Shown: positions 18,299-27,890, counted from the first letter of the stretch. The stretch: 64,000 nt of DNA from Tissierellales bacterium (GCA_016938195.1 JAFGVC010000100.1:1-64000), one strand, 5' to 3'. Made by a program: numbers and translations. Notes: generated by a model not told the origin, from the sequence alone.

Positions 18299-18970
18299 AT
18301 GAATAGAAATAAAATTGCTGTTATGATTCTTTCGATTCTGATTGGATTTTTAATATCCGTTCAGGTCATCAATAATGCAAAGTACTATAATTTTATCAAC
18401 ATCAATACCGTCATCTCTTTGTCGCATGAGTTGGATACTTTGAATAAAGAGGTTGATGATATTTTAGAATTGATAGAAAAACGGAAAAACGAACTTAATG
18501 GGTATGAATATTCACAAAAGGAAGGCTCGGATATAGCCTTAATTCTAGAAGAAGAATTGAGTAAAATGAAAGCTATTGCCGGCTATACCAATCTTCGCGG
18601 TGAAGGAATCATGATTAAATTAAGTGATAATATGAGTAATACAATTGGAGATGTCAATTATGATATTATTCATGATGTTGACGTTGCTATTATTATCAAT
18701 GACCTTAACAATGCAGGTGCTGAGGCGATATCAATAAATGGTAAAAGGGTATTGGCAAATACTGAAATTGTATGTGTTGGACCACTTATAAGAATTAATG
18801 GAGAAGGTGTTGCTGCGCCTTTTATCATAAAAGCTATCGGAAATAAAGACGTATTGGCGGCTGCAATTAATGCTCCAAACACATACTCTTATAATTTAAA
18901 AGAGGTTTATGGCATTGGAATTGAGACTTTGAAGAGTAATTTTATCATGATTGCTAAGCAATCTGAATAA
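18299..18970 (+). CDS. DUF881 family membrane protein (second of a tandem pair)
   Basis: This 223-residue protein has the same layout as the preceding gene: membrane anchor (about 6-24), coiled-coil (about 40-75) and DUF881 domain with GYTNLRGEGIMIKLSD, NLNNAGAEAISINGKR-like (NDLNNAGAEAISINGKR) and KAIGNKDVLAAAI. The two proteins clearly descend from one ancestor but differ along most of their length, so the duplication is old. It starts with ATG after AGGGGAAATGGT. It is the counterpart of the ylxW/ylxX pair before sbp in Bacillus. Confidence 0.9.
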   Translation: MNRNKIAVMILSILIGFLISVQVINNAKYYNFININTVISLSHELDTLNKEVDDILELIEKRKNELNGYEYSQKEGSDIALILEEELSKMKAIAGYTNLRGEGIMIKLSDNMSNTIGDVNYDIIHDVDVAIIINDLNNAGAEAISINGKRVLANTEIVCVGPLIRINGEGVAAPFIIKAIGNKDVLAAAINAPNTYSYNLKEVYGIGIETLKSNFIMIAKQSE

Positions 18971-19000
18971 TACAGTGTCGTCAAAAAGGAGGAATGAGCT

Positions 19001-19339
19001 ATGATTTTTGCATTAATAGGCGTTATCGTTGGAATGATAATAGGTTTTTCAATCACGTATCCATACAATGCAGCATTTACAATTTACATTACATTGATGA
19101 TATTGATTTTGATTCAAAGCTTGCTTCGAATTATTAAGAATGAAGGGATTGGATTGAACATATATAAAGAGTGTATTCTCATTGTTTCGGAGATGGCTTT
19201 TGCTTTTCTTTTGGCTTTTATTGGTGAAAAGTTAGGGATTTCACTATATCTAGCTATTGTGCTATCTTTTGGACTTAGAATTTTTAGTGATTTCAATCTA
19301 ATCGTTAAAAAACTAATTAAATACGATAAATTAAATTGA
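19001..19339 (+). CDS. sbp: Small basic protein (Sbp, DUF1290)
   Basis: This 112-residue hydrophobic protein of the DUF1290 family has about three to four membrane segments (about 1-16, 22-40, 56-76, 80-96) and conserved IGVIVGMIIGF and LGISLYLAIVLSFGLRIF blocks. It is found between ylxW/ylxX-type genes and the ftsAZ region in Gram-positives. Its function is unknown; SbpA of B. subtilis is not essential. GGAGG precedes the ATG. Confidence 0.9.
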   Translation: MIFALIGVIVGMIIGFSITYPYNAAFTIYITLMILILIQSLLRIIKNEGIGLNIYKECILIVSEMAFAFLLAFIGEKLGISLYLAIVLSFGLRIFSDFNLIVKKLIKYDKLN

Positions 19340-19363
19340 AAACAAGGAATATTATGCTATACT
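19336..19363 (+). promoter_or_regulatory. Promoter of ftsZ
   Basis: TTGAAA (19336-19341), a 16-base spacer, and TATACT (19358-19363) preceded by TGC, an extended -10. It lies just after the sbp stop codon and before the GGGAGG site of ftsZ. This gives ftsZ its own transcript besides read-through from the wall genes. Confidence 0.7.
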
Positions 19364-19388
19364 AAAAGTAGTTTAAGGGAGGTATATT

Positions 19389-20498
19389 ATGTTCGAATTT
19401 GACGTTGACCCGGTCAGCTTAGCTAAGATAAAAGTAATTGGCGTTGGTGGCGGAGGTAATAATGCAATTAATAGAATGATTGATGCGGATGTGAAAGGAA
19501 TATCATTCATAGCCGTCAATACAGATAAACAAGCCTTAATAAGCTCCAAGTCTGATAACAAGATTCAGATAGGAGAAAAGCTTACTAATGGATTAGGAGC
19601 CGGCTCAAACCCTGAAATTGGGTTGAAGGCTGCAGAAGAGAGCAAAGCTGAAATACAAGAAATACTTGAAGAAGCCGACATGGTTTTCATTACCGCTGGC
19701 ATGGGAGGTGGTACCGGAACCGGAGCGGCTCCATATATTGCTGAGCTATCTAAACAAAAAAACGTATTGACCGTTGCCGTTGTAACTAAGCCATTTCTAT
19801 TTGAAGGCAAAAGAAGAATGGAAAATGCGATCAAAGGGATTGAGGCATTAAGTAAATCTGTTGATACGATTATTATTATTCCTAATGACAAGCTTCTCGA
19901 AATTACGGATAAAAAAGCGACTTTATTGGAAGCCTTTGATATTGCTGATGACGTTTTAAAACAAGGTATTCAAGGTATATCTGATTTGATTGCGATACCG
20001 GCTGTCATTAATCTCGATTTTGCAGATGTAAAAACAATCATGTCAGGACAAGGATTGGCGCATATGGGCATAGGGTATGCAACAGGAGAGGGAAGAGCAG
20101 TCAATGCTGCTAAACAAGCAATCAAAAGCCCTTTATTAGAAACATCAATCAACGGTGCAAGAGGGGTTCTTATTAATATAACAGGTGGACTTGATGTTGC
20201 ACTCCATGAGATTAATGATGCAGCAAGACTTATTACTGAGTCAGCGGATCCTGAAGCTAACATTATTTTTGGAGCCAATATTGAGGAAAGTCTGGGAGAT
20301 TCTATTAAGGTTACCGTTATAGCAACCGGCTTTTCAGATAAAGCATCAAAACATTTTAGAATAAAAGAAGATAAAAAAAATACTACTGTCGATTCACCTG
20401 TTAAGCCCAGCTTTACAGATTCAAAGGACGATTTCTGGGACTTAAATATTCCGAGTTTTATAAAATCTGATGAAAAGATAAGATTTGAGAAAGAGTAA
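19389..20498 (+). CDS. ftsZ: Cell division protein FtsZ
   Basis: FtsZ (369 residues) is the tubulin-like GTPase that builds the Z ring. The glycine-rich [13 protein letters not shown] is at residues 18-30, the tubulin signature GGGTGTG at 106-112, and the catalytic T7 loop NLDFADV at 208-214. A short linker leads to the C-terminal peptide LNIPSFI (352-358), which binds membrane anchors such as FtsA or SepF. No ftsA precedes it; sepF lies 10 kb downstream. It has its own promoter and terminator. Confidence 0.98.
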   Translation: MFEFDVDPVSLAKIKVIGVGGGGNNAINRMIDADVKGISFIAVNTDKQALISSKSDNKIQIGEKLTNGLGAGSNPEIGLKAAEESKAEIQEILEEADMVFITAGMGGGTGTGAAPYIAELSKQKNVLTVAVVTKPFLFEGKRRMENAIKGIEALSKSVDTIIIIPNDKLLEITDKKATLLEAFDIADDVLKQGIQGISDLIAIPAVINLDFADVKTIMSGQGLAHMGIGYATGEGRAVNAAKQAIKSPLLETSINGARGVLINITGGLDVALHEINDAARLITESADPEANIIFGANIEESLGDSIKVTVIATGFSDKASKHFRIKEDKKNTTVDSPVKPSFTDSKDDFWDLNIPSFIKSDEKIRFEKE

Positions 20499-20507
20499 TG
20501 CGCGCGT

Positions 20508-20534
20508 AAGAACTGATTCAATCAGTTCTTTTTA
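20508..20534 (+). terminator. Intrinsic terminator after ftsZ
   Basis: AAGAACTGAT (20508-20517) and ATCAGTTCTT (20521-20530) form a perfect 10-bp stem around a TCA loop, followed by TTTAG. It closes the mraZ-ftsZ cluster. Confidence 0.88.
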
Positions 20535-20545
20535 GTATATTTTAG

Positions 20546-20551
20546 TATAAT
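20546..20551 (+). promoter_or_regulatory. -10 element before nrdR
   Basis: TATAAT lies 18 bases before the nrdR TTG start. A -35 at the right distance would fall inside the ftsZ terminator and is poor. A transcript start near 20558 would exclude the upstream in-frame ATG at 20554, supporting the TTG start of nrdR. Confidence 0.5.
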
Positions 20552-20568
20552 TGATGGGAGTGATTCTA

Positions 20569-21024
20569 TTGAAATGTCCGTTTTGTGAATTTGATGAAAC
20601 AAAAGTTATTGATACACGTCCAACGGATGAAGGCCGTACGATTAGGAGAAGACGTGAATGTATCAATTGCGGGAAAAGGTTCACTACATATGAGAAAATT
20701 GAAAATATTCAAATGGTTGTCGTCAAAAAAGATAAGACCAGAGAGCTGTTTGATCGGGGAAAAATATTGAATGGCATCATTAGAGCCTGTGAGAAAAGAC
20801 CAATTGCTTTGAAGGACATTGAGAGCATAACTGATAATATTGAAAAAAAGCTTCAAAATGCTATGGATAATGAAATAACAACCGATCAAATTGGAGAGCT
20901 TGTCATGGATGAACTTAAAAACCTTGACGATGTGGCTTATGTCAGATTTGCATCGGTTTACAGGCAATTTAAAGATATCAATACTTTTATGGATGAACTA
21001 AAAAAAATCATTAATAACTGTTAA
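20569..21024 (+). CDS. nrdR: Transcriptional repressor NrdR
   Basis: NrdR (151 residues) represses ribonucleotide reductase genes in response to ATP/dATP. The N-terminal zinc ribbon is complete (CPFC and CINC, residues 3-6 and 31-34) with [17 protein letters not shown] between, and the ATP-cone domain (about 48-138) follows. The TTG at 20569 is chosen because the family starts MKCPFC and GGGAGTG lies upstream; earlier in-frame codons add an unusual extension. NrdR sits near ftsZ in several Clostridia. No NrdR box was recognised here. Confidence 0.95.
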   Translation: MKCPFCEFDETKVIDTRPTDEGRTIRRRRECINCGKRFTTYEKIENIQMVVVKKDKTRELFDRGKILNGIIRACEKRPIALKDIESITDNIEKKLQNAMDNEITTDQIGELVMDELKNLDDVAYVRFASVYRQFKDINTFMDELKKIINNC

Positions 21025-21048
21025 CAATAAAATAACAAAACCTTAAAA
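21021..21048 (+). promoter_or_regulatory. Possible PhoP boxes (11-bp phased TTAACA-like repeats)
   Basis: TTAACA (21021), ATAACA (21032) and TTAAAA (21043) are spaced exactly 11 bases apart. This matches the layout of Bacillus PhoP boxes (TTAACA-like, N5 spacer). They overlap the nrdR stop codon and end about 34 bases before the -35 of the response-regulator gene. Autoregulation is inferred. Confidence 0.4.
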
Positions 21049-21082
21049 GCCTTATATTTCAATGATGTTATTAATGTTACGT

Positions 21083-21111
21083 TTGACATATTGTAAATAT
21101 TGTGTTATATC
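21083..21111 (+). promoter_or_regulatory. Promoter of the phoP-phoR-type operon
   Basis: A perfect -35 TTGACA (21083-21088), a 17-base spacer and TATATC (21106-21111) preceded by TGT, an extended -10. The mRNA would start near 21118, so the first in-frame start usable for the regulator is the ATG at 21144. Confidence 0.7.
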
Positions 21112-21143
21112 ATAAGGATAAAGGTTATATACCGGAGGCTTTG

Positions 21144-21830
21144 ATGGCGAACAAGATATTAGTAGTTGACGACGAAAAACATATTTTAGAATTAATTAAA
21201 TTCAATCTTGAATTAAATCAGTTTGAAGTAATTCTTGCTGAAAATGGAGCGGAAGCGATTGAAGTAATGAAAAAAAACAGTATTGACTTGGTCATACTGG
21301 ATTTGATGTTGCCGATTATTGATGGTATTGAAGTGCTGAAAATTATTAGAAGATCTGAAAAAACATGCACGATTCCCGTTATCATGCTGACAGCTAAAAC
21401 AGCAGAAACAGATAAAGTTTTCGGACTTGAAATTGGAGCGGATGATTATGTTACTAAGCCTTTTAGCGTCAAAGAATTAACGGCAAGAGTCAAGGCTCTT
21501 CTAAGGAGAAGTGACTACAAAGGTATTTCTGAGGAGACAATTGTCATTAAAAACATGGTCATCAATAGGACTCAACACAATGTGGCGATTAATGGTCAAG
21601 AAATATTACTTACATTGAAAGAGTATGAAGTATTGAAATTACTTTCAGAAAATAAAGGGAAGGTCTACAACAGAGATCAACTCCTTAATTTGGTGTGGGG
21701 ATATGATTATTTTGGAGAGACTAGAACTGTGGATGTTCATATTAGACATATCAGAAAGAAAATTGAGGAATTGGATCCCGAAAATGAGTATATCGAGACT
21801 GTAAGAGGGGTAGGATATAAAATAAAATAA
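21144..21830 (+). CDS. phoP: PhoP/PhoB-type response regulator (OmpR family)
   Basis: This 228-residue response regulator has a receiver domain (about 1-115) with the acidic pair in VVDDE, phospho-acceptor Asp53 (LVILDLMLP) and Lys in TKPF, and a C-terminal OmpR winged helix (about 130-228; TLKEYEVLKLL, RTVDVHIRHIRKKIE, TVRGVGYK). The ATG at 21144 follows CCGGAGG; an upstream in-frame start overlaps the -10. It is paired with a PAS-containing kinase, the usual phosphate-sensing arrangement, but no pst genes are near, so PhoP is the best family match, not a proven role. Confidence 0.88.
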   Translation: MANKILVVDDEKHILELIKFNLELNQFEVILAENGAEAIEVMKKNSIDLVILDLMLPIIDGIEVLKIIRRSEKTCTIPVIMLTAKTAETDKVFGLEIGADDYVTKPFSVKELTARVKALLRRSDYKGISEETIVIKNMVINRTQHNVAINGQEILLTLKEYEVLKLLSENKGKVYNRDQLLNLVWGYDYFGETRTVDVHIRHIRKKIEELDPENEYIETVRGVGYKIK

Positions 21831-23572
21831 TGAAAACTATAATATTTCGTTGGTTCATAATATTGATAATAATCATAACCTTATTAAGTTCGGTTATGAT
21901 TATTAATGCTTTAATTCAGAATAATACAGAAGAAAAGTCAAGAATTTTATTAGAAAACTCAAGGTTATTTGAAGGAATTCTGGATACAAATGATGGAACA
22001 GATTATGAAAGTATTTTTGATCCATTATTGAATGGAGGTCACTTCATAGAGTTAAGATTAACTTTGCTTAACGAAAACGGACAAGTTTTATATGACTCCG
22101 ACAGAAATTATATGGAAATGGAGCTACACAAAGACAGAGAAGAGATTATAGCGGCTTTAGAAGGCAAGGTTGCTTCTGCTTCTCGTTTTAGCATGACGCT
22201 CAGACAACATATGATTTACGTAGCTATCCCTTATAATAGTATGATACATGATATAGCCGTCATTAGGACGGCCTATCCGATGAGCAGTATATATTATTTC
22301 ACTGATTATATGATAAGATACGCTTTTGTTTTTATCTTATTAGGGAGCATTTTAGCATTAATAGCAACATTTAAGATTAATAATGCTTTGCAAGAACCCT
22401 TATCAAAGGTTTCTTATTCCATGAAACGAATTCTAAAAGGCTTTTATGGAGATAAAATATATTATGAAAAAAATGATTCAATAGGAGATTTGGTTTTAAA
22501 TTTTAATGAGCTTAGCGATTATATGAATGCTAAAATGACTCATTTAATTAATATAGGAAATAATTTAGAGTCAATTTTATCTAGCTTGTTGACTAGTGTG
22601 ATTGTGCTAGATAAAAGCAAAAGAATTGTATACTGTAACAAAAATGCCGAATCTTTTTTAGATACACCCTATGAACAAGCTTTAAACAGACCTTTTGTGG
22701 AGCTCATTAGAAATTATGAATTAAATCGCTTCATTGAGAAGTTTTTTGCCACCGCAAAGGAAAATTTTATTGAAATCGCGTTTGAAGATACTTTATTTAG
22801 ATTTACTCTAAATTTTATCGAGGGGACTTTCAATGAATATAAAGAGGGTGTTGTCCTTGTAATCAATGATGTGACGGAGATCAGAAAGCTTGAAAAAATG
22901 CGAAGAGATTTCGTTGCAAATGTAACACACGAGTTAAAAACACCTTTGACTTCTATCAAAGGTTTTATAGAGGTTTTAAAAGAAAAAGAGGACCTTGATG
23001 TGCCAACAAGATTAAAGTTTTTAGATATTGTAGACATTGAAACGGACCGGCTTACCGTTCTTATCAATGATTTGCTTTTTCTTTCCGAAATAGAAAACAA
23101 CAGGGGTCAACCAAGCCTATTTGATATGCAAGATACATTGTCAGAGGTTATGACCATCATGGAACCCATTGCTTCAAATAAAAAAATTAAGATGAGAGCT
23201 CATTGTGACGAGAAAATTATTGTAAATGGAGATAGGAATAGATTCAAACAAATGCTGATTAATTTGATTGATAATAGCATAAAATTTTGCAATATCAACG
23301 GCTTGGTAGAAATTAATGCGTGCGTTGAAAACCATAAGATTTGTATCAGTGTCATAGATAACGGAATTGGCATCGAACAAAAGCATCTTGACAGGTTGTT
23401 TGAGAGATTTTACCGTACGGACAAATCAAGAAGTAGAAATGAAGGCGGCACCGGACTTGGGCTTGCGATTGTCAAACATATTGTTAATAATTTCGAAGGT
23501 ACGATTGAGGTTGAGAGCGAAATTAATAAGGGCACCAAATTTACTATCAGATTACCACTTAAGCCGGAATAA
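21830..23572 (+). CDS. phoR: PhoR-type sensor histidine kinase
   Basis: This 580-residue membrane kinase is the partner of the regulator before it; the genes overlap by one base (TAATG). Order of parts: membrane segment (about 6-28), extracellular domain (about 29-160), second membrane segment (about 162-184), HAMP-like region, PAS domain (about 247-345), HisKA with VTHELKTPLTSIKGF (His367), and HATPase with NLIDNSIKF and GTGLGLAIVKHI. The extracellular sensor and PAS domain match PhoR-type kinases. The stop codon lies within a terminator hairpin. Confidence 0.88.
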   Translation: MKTIIFRWFIILIIIITLLSSVMIINALIQNNTEEKSRILLENSRLFEGILDTNDGTDYESIFDPLLNGGHFIELRLTLLNENGQVLYDSDRNYMEMELHKDREEIIAALEGKVASASRFSMTLRQHMIYVAIPYNSMIHDIAVIRTAYPMSSIYYFTDYMIRYAFVFILLGSILALIATFKINNALQEPLSKVSYSMKRILKGFYGDKIYYEKNDSIGDLVLNFNELSDYMNAKMTHLINIGNNLESILSSLLTSVIVLDKSKRIVYCNKNAESFLDTPYEQALNRPFVELIRNYELNRFIEKFFATAKENFIEIAFEDTLFRFTLNFIEGTFNEYKEGVVLVINDVTEIRKLEKMRRDFVANVTHELKTPLTSIKGFIEVLKEKEDLDVPTRLKFLDIVDIETDRLTVLINDLLFLSEIENNRGQPSLFDMQDTLSEVMTIMEPIASNKKIKMRAHCDEKIIVNGDRNRFKQMLINLIDNSIKFCNINGLVEINACVENHKICISVIDNGIGIEQKHLDRLFERFYRTDKSRSRNEGGTGLGLAIVKHIVNNFEGTIEVESEINKGTKFTIRLPLKPE

Positions 23573-23580
23573 CGGCTTAT
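23561..23580 (+). terminator. Terminator overlapping the phoR stop codon
   Basis: AAGCCG (23561-23566) and CGGCTT (23573-23578) form a 6-bp stem; the 6-base loop contains the end of the gene including TAA (23570-23572). ATTTTATTT follows. It is short but GC-rich for this genome. Confidence 0.6.
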
Positions 23581-23584
23581 TTTA

Positions 23585-23612
23585 TTTACACTATTGCGAA
23601 ATATGGTATAAT
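23585..23612 (+). promoter_or_regulatory. Promoter of the DUF512-der-plsY-gpsA operon
   Basis: TTTACA (23585-23590), a 16-base spacer, and TATAAT (23607-23612) with TGG in front (extended -10). It sits directly after the phoR terminator and 33 bases before the next ATG. Confidence 0.75.
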
Positions 23613-23644
23613 TAATTAAATATAGCGAATGAGTAGGAGAATAA

Positions 23645-24991
23645 ATGCAAAAAAACATAGTTGTCGATGTAGCAAAAGGCAGTATTGCTGAAGAACTAGG
23701 CATTAAAAGAGGGGATTATCTTATTAGTGTGAATGGCTCGGAGGTAAGTGACTGTATTGAATATAGATATTTAGAAACAAGTGAATATATTGAAATTGAA
23801 ATCGAGGATGAATCAGGGGATATATGCATCTATGAAGTTGAAAAAGAAATGGATGAATCTTTAGGGATTTTATTTGAAAACCCATTAATGGATCAAATTA
23901 AAACATGTAGCAACAAATGCATATTTTGCTTTATTGATCAGTTGCCAAAGGGAATGCGTTCATCCTTATACATAAAGGATGATGACTCGAGATTATCGTT
24001 TCTGATGGGCAATTTTTTAACTCTAACAAACATGAAAGATGAAGAGTTAAATAAAATCATTACTTATGGAATAAGCCCAATCAAAATTTCCATACACACA
24101 ACGAATCCGGAATTAAGAGTGACGATGCTAAACAACAAAAAAGCTGCAAATATTCTCAAGATATTAGATCGTTTTGTAAATACCAATATTAGAATTGATT
24201 GCCAAATTGTACTGGTGCCGGACTATAATGATTATGAAGAATTAGAAAAGACCATTACTGATCTTCAACGCTATTATCCTGTCGTTAGAAGTGTTGCAGT
24301 TGTTCCGGTAGGTATTACTAAATACAGAAAAGGGTTAGTTTCAATTAAGCCTGTTACACAAGAGCAATGCAGAGATCATATCAATATTATCAATAATTTT
24401 CAGAAAGATTTTCTAATCAACATAAACACAAGATTTGTTTTTTTAAGTGATGAGTTTTATATTAACGGAAAAGTTGCCTTGCCACCATACGAATTTTATG
24501 AGGATTTGACCCTCCTGGAAAATGGAGTGGGTATGGTTAGATCATTTGAAAAAGAAATTTTGGATGAGCTTGATAAAATAAATGAATTGAAAATTGACAA
24601 AAATTATAGTATTATTACAGGGACCTTGGCTTATGATTTTATGAAAGAGATTGCGGAGAAAATCAAAAAAAAGATTAGAGGCATTAAAATTGAAGTGTTT
24701 GAGGTTCAGAATCACTTTTTTGGTCAATTTGTCAGCGTTTCGGGATTAATTACGGGGCAAGATATTGCTGCTCAGCTGGGTGGCAAATTAACAGGAACAG
24801 TGTTGATTCCTAATAATATGCTTAAGAGCGAAGAAAATATATTTTTAGATGATTATAAATTGGAAGATTTAGAAAAAGAATTACAAATTATCATAAAGGT
24901 TATCGAAACGAATGGAGAGGCCTTAATAAGAGAAATATTGGAGAGTGCAAACGATGGGAAGACCGATAGTAGCCATAGTAGGAAGACCTAA
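23645..24991 (+). CDS. DUF512 protein: PDZ-like domain plus radical-SAM-like FeS protein
   Basis: This 448-residue protein of unknown function starts with a PDZ-like domain (about 1-75; [20 protein letters not shown]). [15 protein letters not shown] cluster (about 90-103, Cys-x3-Cys-x2-Cys) is typical of radical SAM iron-sulfur enzymes, and the C-terminal DUF512 region carries the GTLAYDFM and VQNHFFG blocks. No substrate is known. It starts the operon with der, plsY and gpsA, an order conserved in Clostridia, which hints at a translation or envelope link. Its last 38 bases overlap der. Confidence 0.88.
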   Translation: MQKNIVVDVAKGSIAEELGIKRGDYLISVNGSEVSDCIEYRYLETSEYIEIEIEDESGDICIYEVEKEMDESLGILFENPLMDQIKTCSNKCIFCFIDQLPKGMRSSLYIKDDDSRLSFLMGNFLTLTNMKDEELNKIITYGISPIKISIHTTNPELRVTMLNNKKAANILKILDRFVNTNIRIDCQIVLVPDYNDYEELEKTITDLQRYYPVVRSVAVVPVGITKYRKGLVSIKPVTQEQCRDHINIINNFQKDFLININTRFVFLSDEFYINGKVALPPYEFYEDLTLLENGVGMVRSFEKEILDELDKINELKIDKNYSIITGTLAYDFMKEIAEKIKKKIRGIKIEVFEVQNHFFGQFVSVSGLITGQDIAAQLGGKLTGTVLIPNNMLKSEENIFLDDYKLEDLEKELQIIIKVIETNGEALIREILESANDGKTDSSHSRKT

Positions 24992-26270
24992 TGTTGGGAA
25001 ATCAACATTATTTAACAGAATAGCAGGAAAAAGAATATCTATTACAGAAGATACGCCGGGTGTGACGAGAGACAGAATTTATGCAGAATGTGAGTGGTTG
25101 GATAAGTACTTTACATTAATTGATACCGGAGGAATCGAACCGAGATCGGATAATTTTATTTTGCAGCAGATGAAGCGTCAAGCAGAGATAGCTATTGAAA
25201 CGGCTAATGTTATTTTGTTTTTGGTAGACGGGAAAAACGGCATTACCGGAAATGATAAAGACGTGGCCGATTTACTCAGACGTTCTAATAAAGATATTAT
25301 TTTGGTTTGCAATAAAATGGATAAATTTGTAGACGAGGATAATATTTATGATTTTTATGAATTGGGGATAGGGGCACCTTATTCAATATCGTCGACTGAA
25401 GCGCTGGGCTTAGGAGATTTGTTGGATGAAATCATATCTAAATTCCCGGAAGATTGCCATACTGAATATGATCCGGATGTAATAAAAGTTGCTGTTATTG
25501 GGAAACCAAATGTAGGAAAATCTTCGCTCATTAACAAAATTCTTGGGCAGGAAAGGGTCATAGTCAGCGATATTCCCGGTACAACACGCGATGCGGTGGA
25601 TACCTTCTTCGAAAGTTTAGATAATAAATTTGTTTTTATTGATACTGCAGGCATTAGAAAAAAGAAAAAAATATTTGAAAACATTGAAAGGTATAGTGTG
25701 GTTAGATCATTTACAGCTGTGGAGAGGGCAGATATTTGTCTTTTAGTATTGGATGTAAAGGAAGGCGTGACAGAACAAGATACAAAAATTATCGGCTATG
25801 CACATGAAAATGGCAAGGGAATTATTGTGTTGGTGAATAAATGGGATTTAATTGAGAAGGATAATAAAACATACCAAAAATATTTGGATGAAGTCAGAAA
25901 CAAACTTCCATTTATGACTTACGCGCCAATTATACCAATATCGGCACTCTCCGGACAAAGAGTTCCCAAAATTCTTGAAGAAATTATTGAAATCAATAAC
26001 TTTAGGCATTTAAGAATTACTACGGGTGTCTTGAATGATGTTATTAGCGAAGCTATTTTGATGAATCAACCAAGAAGTGTAAAGGGTAAAAGATTGAAAA
26101 TTTATTATGCTTCACAGGTTAGTGTTTCACCTCCAAAATTCCTTCTTTTTGTTAATGATAAAGAATTGATACATTTTTCATACGTTAGATACATTGAAAA
26201 TACCATAAGAGAACATTTCTTGTTTAAAGGAACACCAATCATTATAGAATTGCGTAATAAGTCAAAGTAA
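24954..26270 (+). CDS. der: Ribosome-associated GTPase Der (EngA)
   Basis: Der (438 residues) is an essential GTPase for 50S ribosome assembly with two tandem G domains. G1 motifs are GRPNVGKST (about 8-16) and GKPNVGKSS (about 182-190); DTPGVTRD and DIPGTTRD are the switch regions; NKMD and NKWD supply base specificity. A KH-like C-terminal domain (about 350-438) follows. ATG at 24954 is chosen over the GTG at 24945 because the family begins just before [13 protein letters not shown]-like sequence and GGAGAG is correctly placed. Confidence 0.97.
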   Translation: MGRPIVAIVGRPNVGKSTLFNRIAGKRISITEDTPGVTRDRIYAECEWLDKYFTLIDTGGIEPRSDNFILQQMKRQAEIAIETANVILFLVDGKNGITGNDKDVADLLRRSNKDIILVCNKMDKFVDEDNIYDFYELGIGAPYSISSTEALGLGDLLDEIISKFPEDCHTEYDPDVIKVAVIGKPNVGKSSLINKILGQERVIVSDIPGTTRDAVDTFFESLDNKFVFIDTAGIRKKKKIFENIERYSVVRSFTAVERADICLLVLDVKEGVTEQDTKIIGYAHENGKGIIVLVNKWDLIEKDNKTYQKYLDEVRNKLPFMTYAPIIPISALSGQRVPKILEEIIEINNFRHLRITTGVLNDVISEAILMNQPRSVKGKRLKIYYASQVSVSPPKFLLFVNDKELIHFSYVRYIENTIREHFLFKGTPIIIELRNKSK

Positions 26271-26290
26271 ATTAATATACAGAGGTAATC

Positions 26291-26884
26291 ATGATGGAAA
26301 TCATATTTGCGTCAATTATAGGATATTTAATAGGTAACATTTCAAATGCTTATTTAATGGGCAAGATACTTCTTAGAAAAGATGTACGTGAATACGGGAG
26401 TGGTAATGCGGGAGCTACGAATGCGTTAAGGGCATTTGGTGTGAAGATAGGTATTGCAGTATTTATACTTGATATTTTAAAAGGCATACTAGCTGTATAT
26501 ATAGGAAGACGTCTTAATCCCGAGGTGGGTCAATATTTTGCAGGTATATTTGCTATCGCAGGACATAATTGGCCTATAATGCTTAAATTTAAAGGAGGGA
26601 AAGGAATAGCAACTTCAATTGGAGTAATGCTGATGATTAACCCTTTCGTCTCAGGTATTTGTTTTATCATTGGAATATCACTGGCATTTTTTACAAAAAT
26701 TGTGTCAATTGGTTCAATCGCAGGTGTTGTTTTAGCCCCTGTAGTGGTGATTTTTTTTAAGCCTCTTAATATTAATCTATTGATTTTCACCTTAGTATTA
26801 TCAGGTATGGCGATTTATAGGCATAAAGATAACATTAAGAGATTAATTGAGGGCCAAGAAAATAAATTAGGAAAAAAGGATTGA
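26291..26884 (+). CDS. plsY: Glycerol-3-phosphate acyltransferase PlsY
   Basis: PlsY (197 residues) transfers the acyl group from acyl-phosphate to glycerol-3-phosphate, the first step of phospholipid synthesis; the acyl-phosphate comes from PlsX, encoded at 60417. It is a membrane protein with about five segments and the conserved motifs GSGNAGATNALRAFG (about 36-50) and GHNWPIMLKFKGGKGIATS (about 95-113). It lies 20 bases after der and 4 bases before gpsA, which makes its co-substrate. Two adjacent ATGs (26291, 26294) are possible starts. Confidence 0.96.
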   Translation: MMEIIFASIIGYLIGNISNAYLMGKILLRKDVREYGSGNAGATNALRAFGVKIGIAVFILDILKGILAVYIGRRLNPEVGQYFAGIFAIAGHNWPIMLKFKGGKGIATSIGVMLMINPFVSGICFIIGISLAFFTKIVSIGSIAGVVLAPVVVIFFKPLNINLLIFTLVLSGMAIYRHKDNIKRLIEGQENKLGKKD

Positions 26885-26888
26885 TAAC

Positions 26889-27890
26889 ATGAGTCGTGAA
26901 ATTATTGTTTTAGGCGGAGGAAGCTGGGGGACTGCGGCTTCAAAAGTGTTGGTAGAAAATGGCCATAGTGTCACACTTTGGTTTAGAGATGATTCTAAGG
27001 CGAAAAACGTGCAAAAAACAAGATTAAATCAACATTACCTTCCTGATGTTGTGCTACCTGAAAAGATGGTTATTTCGAGCTGTATCGATAGTAATTTACC
27101 TTCTGCAGATATGGTTGTTTTAGCTGTGCCCACTCAAAAAATTAGAGAATTGCTTAATAAATTTAAAAACTTTATTCAACCACATACAATACTTGTAAAT
27201 TTATCAAAAGGACTTGAAAAAGATTCTTTGCTTAGAATATCTCAAGTTTGCGATGAAATCCTGCCGAACAATAAATACGTTGTACTATCAGGTCCGTCCC
27301 ATGCTGAAGAGGTTGCTCTTAAAATGCCAACAACTGTTGTGGCGGCTTCACTTGACGAGGAAGCATCAAAAACGACACAGGATATTTTTATGAATGATTA
27401 CTTTAGAGTGTATACCAATTCAGATGTGACCGGAGTGGAAATTGGAGGGGCACTTAAAAATGTAATTGCGCTAGCGGCAGGTATATCAGATGGATTGGGA
27501 TTTGGAGATAATACGAAAGCAGCCTTGATAAATAGAGGCATTTTTGAAATATCCAGACTAGCTGAAAAAATGGGTGCGGATAAATTAACTTTTATGGGAC
27601 TTTCAGGCATAGGGGATCTGATTGTAACATGCACTAGCATGCATAGTAGAAATAGACGGGCAGGAATACTAATAGGCAAAGGATATACTAGAGAAGAAGC
27701 CGCTGAAGCCGTTGGAATGGTTGTAGAAGGCATTTTAACTACACATGCGGCATATCATTTAGCTAAAAAAATGGCTGTTGAAATGCCCATTGTCAATGAA
27801 TTATATGCTATTCTATTTCTTGGGGAAAAAGCGGCAGATACGGTTGAAAAATTGATGAAAAGAGATAAAAAAGACGAGCTTAATGATTAA
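26889..27890 (+). CDS. gpsA: Glycerol-3-phosphate dehydrogenase [NAD(P)+]
   Basis: GpsA (333 residues) reduces dihydroxyacetone phosphate to sn-glycerol-3-phosphate, the backbone for PlsY. The NAD(P)-binding GGGSWGTAASKVL (about 7-19) opens the Rossmann domain; LSGPSHAEEVA near 134-144 and GGALKNVIALAAGISDG (about 184-200) carry the substrate site and catalytic lysine. Spore formers often have spoIVA after this gene; here a HlyD-like gene follows after 40 bases. Confidence 0.97.
   Translation: MSREIIVLGGGSWGTAASKVLVENGHSVTLWFRDDSKAKNVQKTRLNQHYLPDVVLPEKMVISSCIDSNLPSADMVVLAVPTQKIRELLNKFKNFIQPHTILVNLSKGLEKDSLLRISQVCDEILPNNKYVVLSGPSHAEEVALKMPTTVVAASLDEEASKTTQDIFMNDYFRVYTNSDVTGVEIGGALKNVIALAAGISDGLGFGDNTKAALINRGIFEISRLAEKMGADKLTFMGLSGIGDLIVTCTSMHSRNRRAGILIGKGYTREEAAEAVGMVVEGILTTHAAYHLAKKMAVEMPIVNELYAILFLGEKAADTVEKLMKRDKKDELND

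Noticed and set aside
19970-20521. A 183-codon open frame on the minus strand across ftsZ
   Set aside because: It is antisense to a fully supported ftsZ gene, has no ribosome site that fits, no family resemblance and low-complexity Ser/Ile/Ala content caused by the opposite-strand codon pattern.
20566-20967. A 133-codon minus-strand frame over nrdR
   Set aside because: NrdR on the plus strand is certain from its zinc ribbon and ATP cone; the opposite frame has no independent support.
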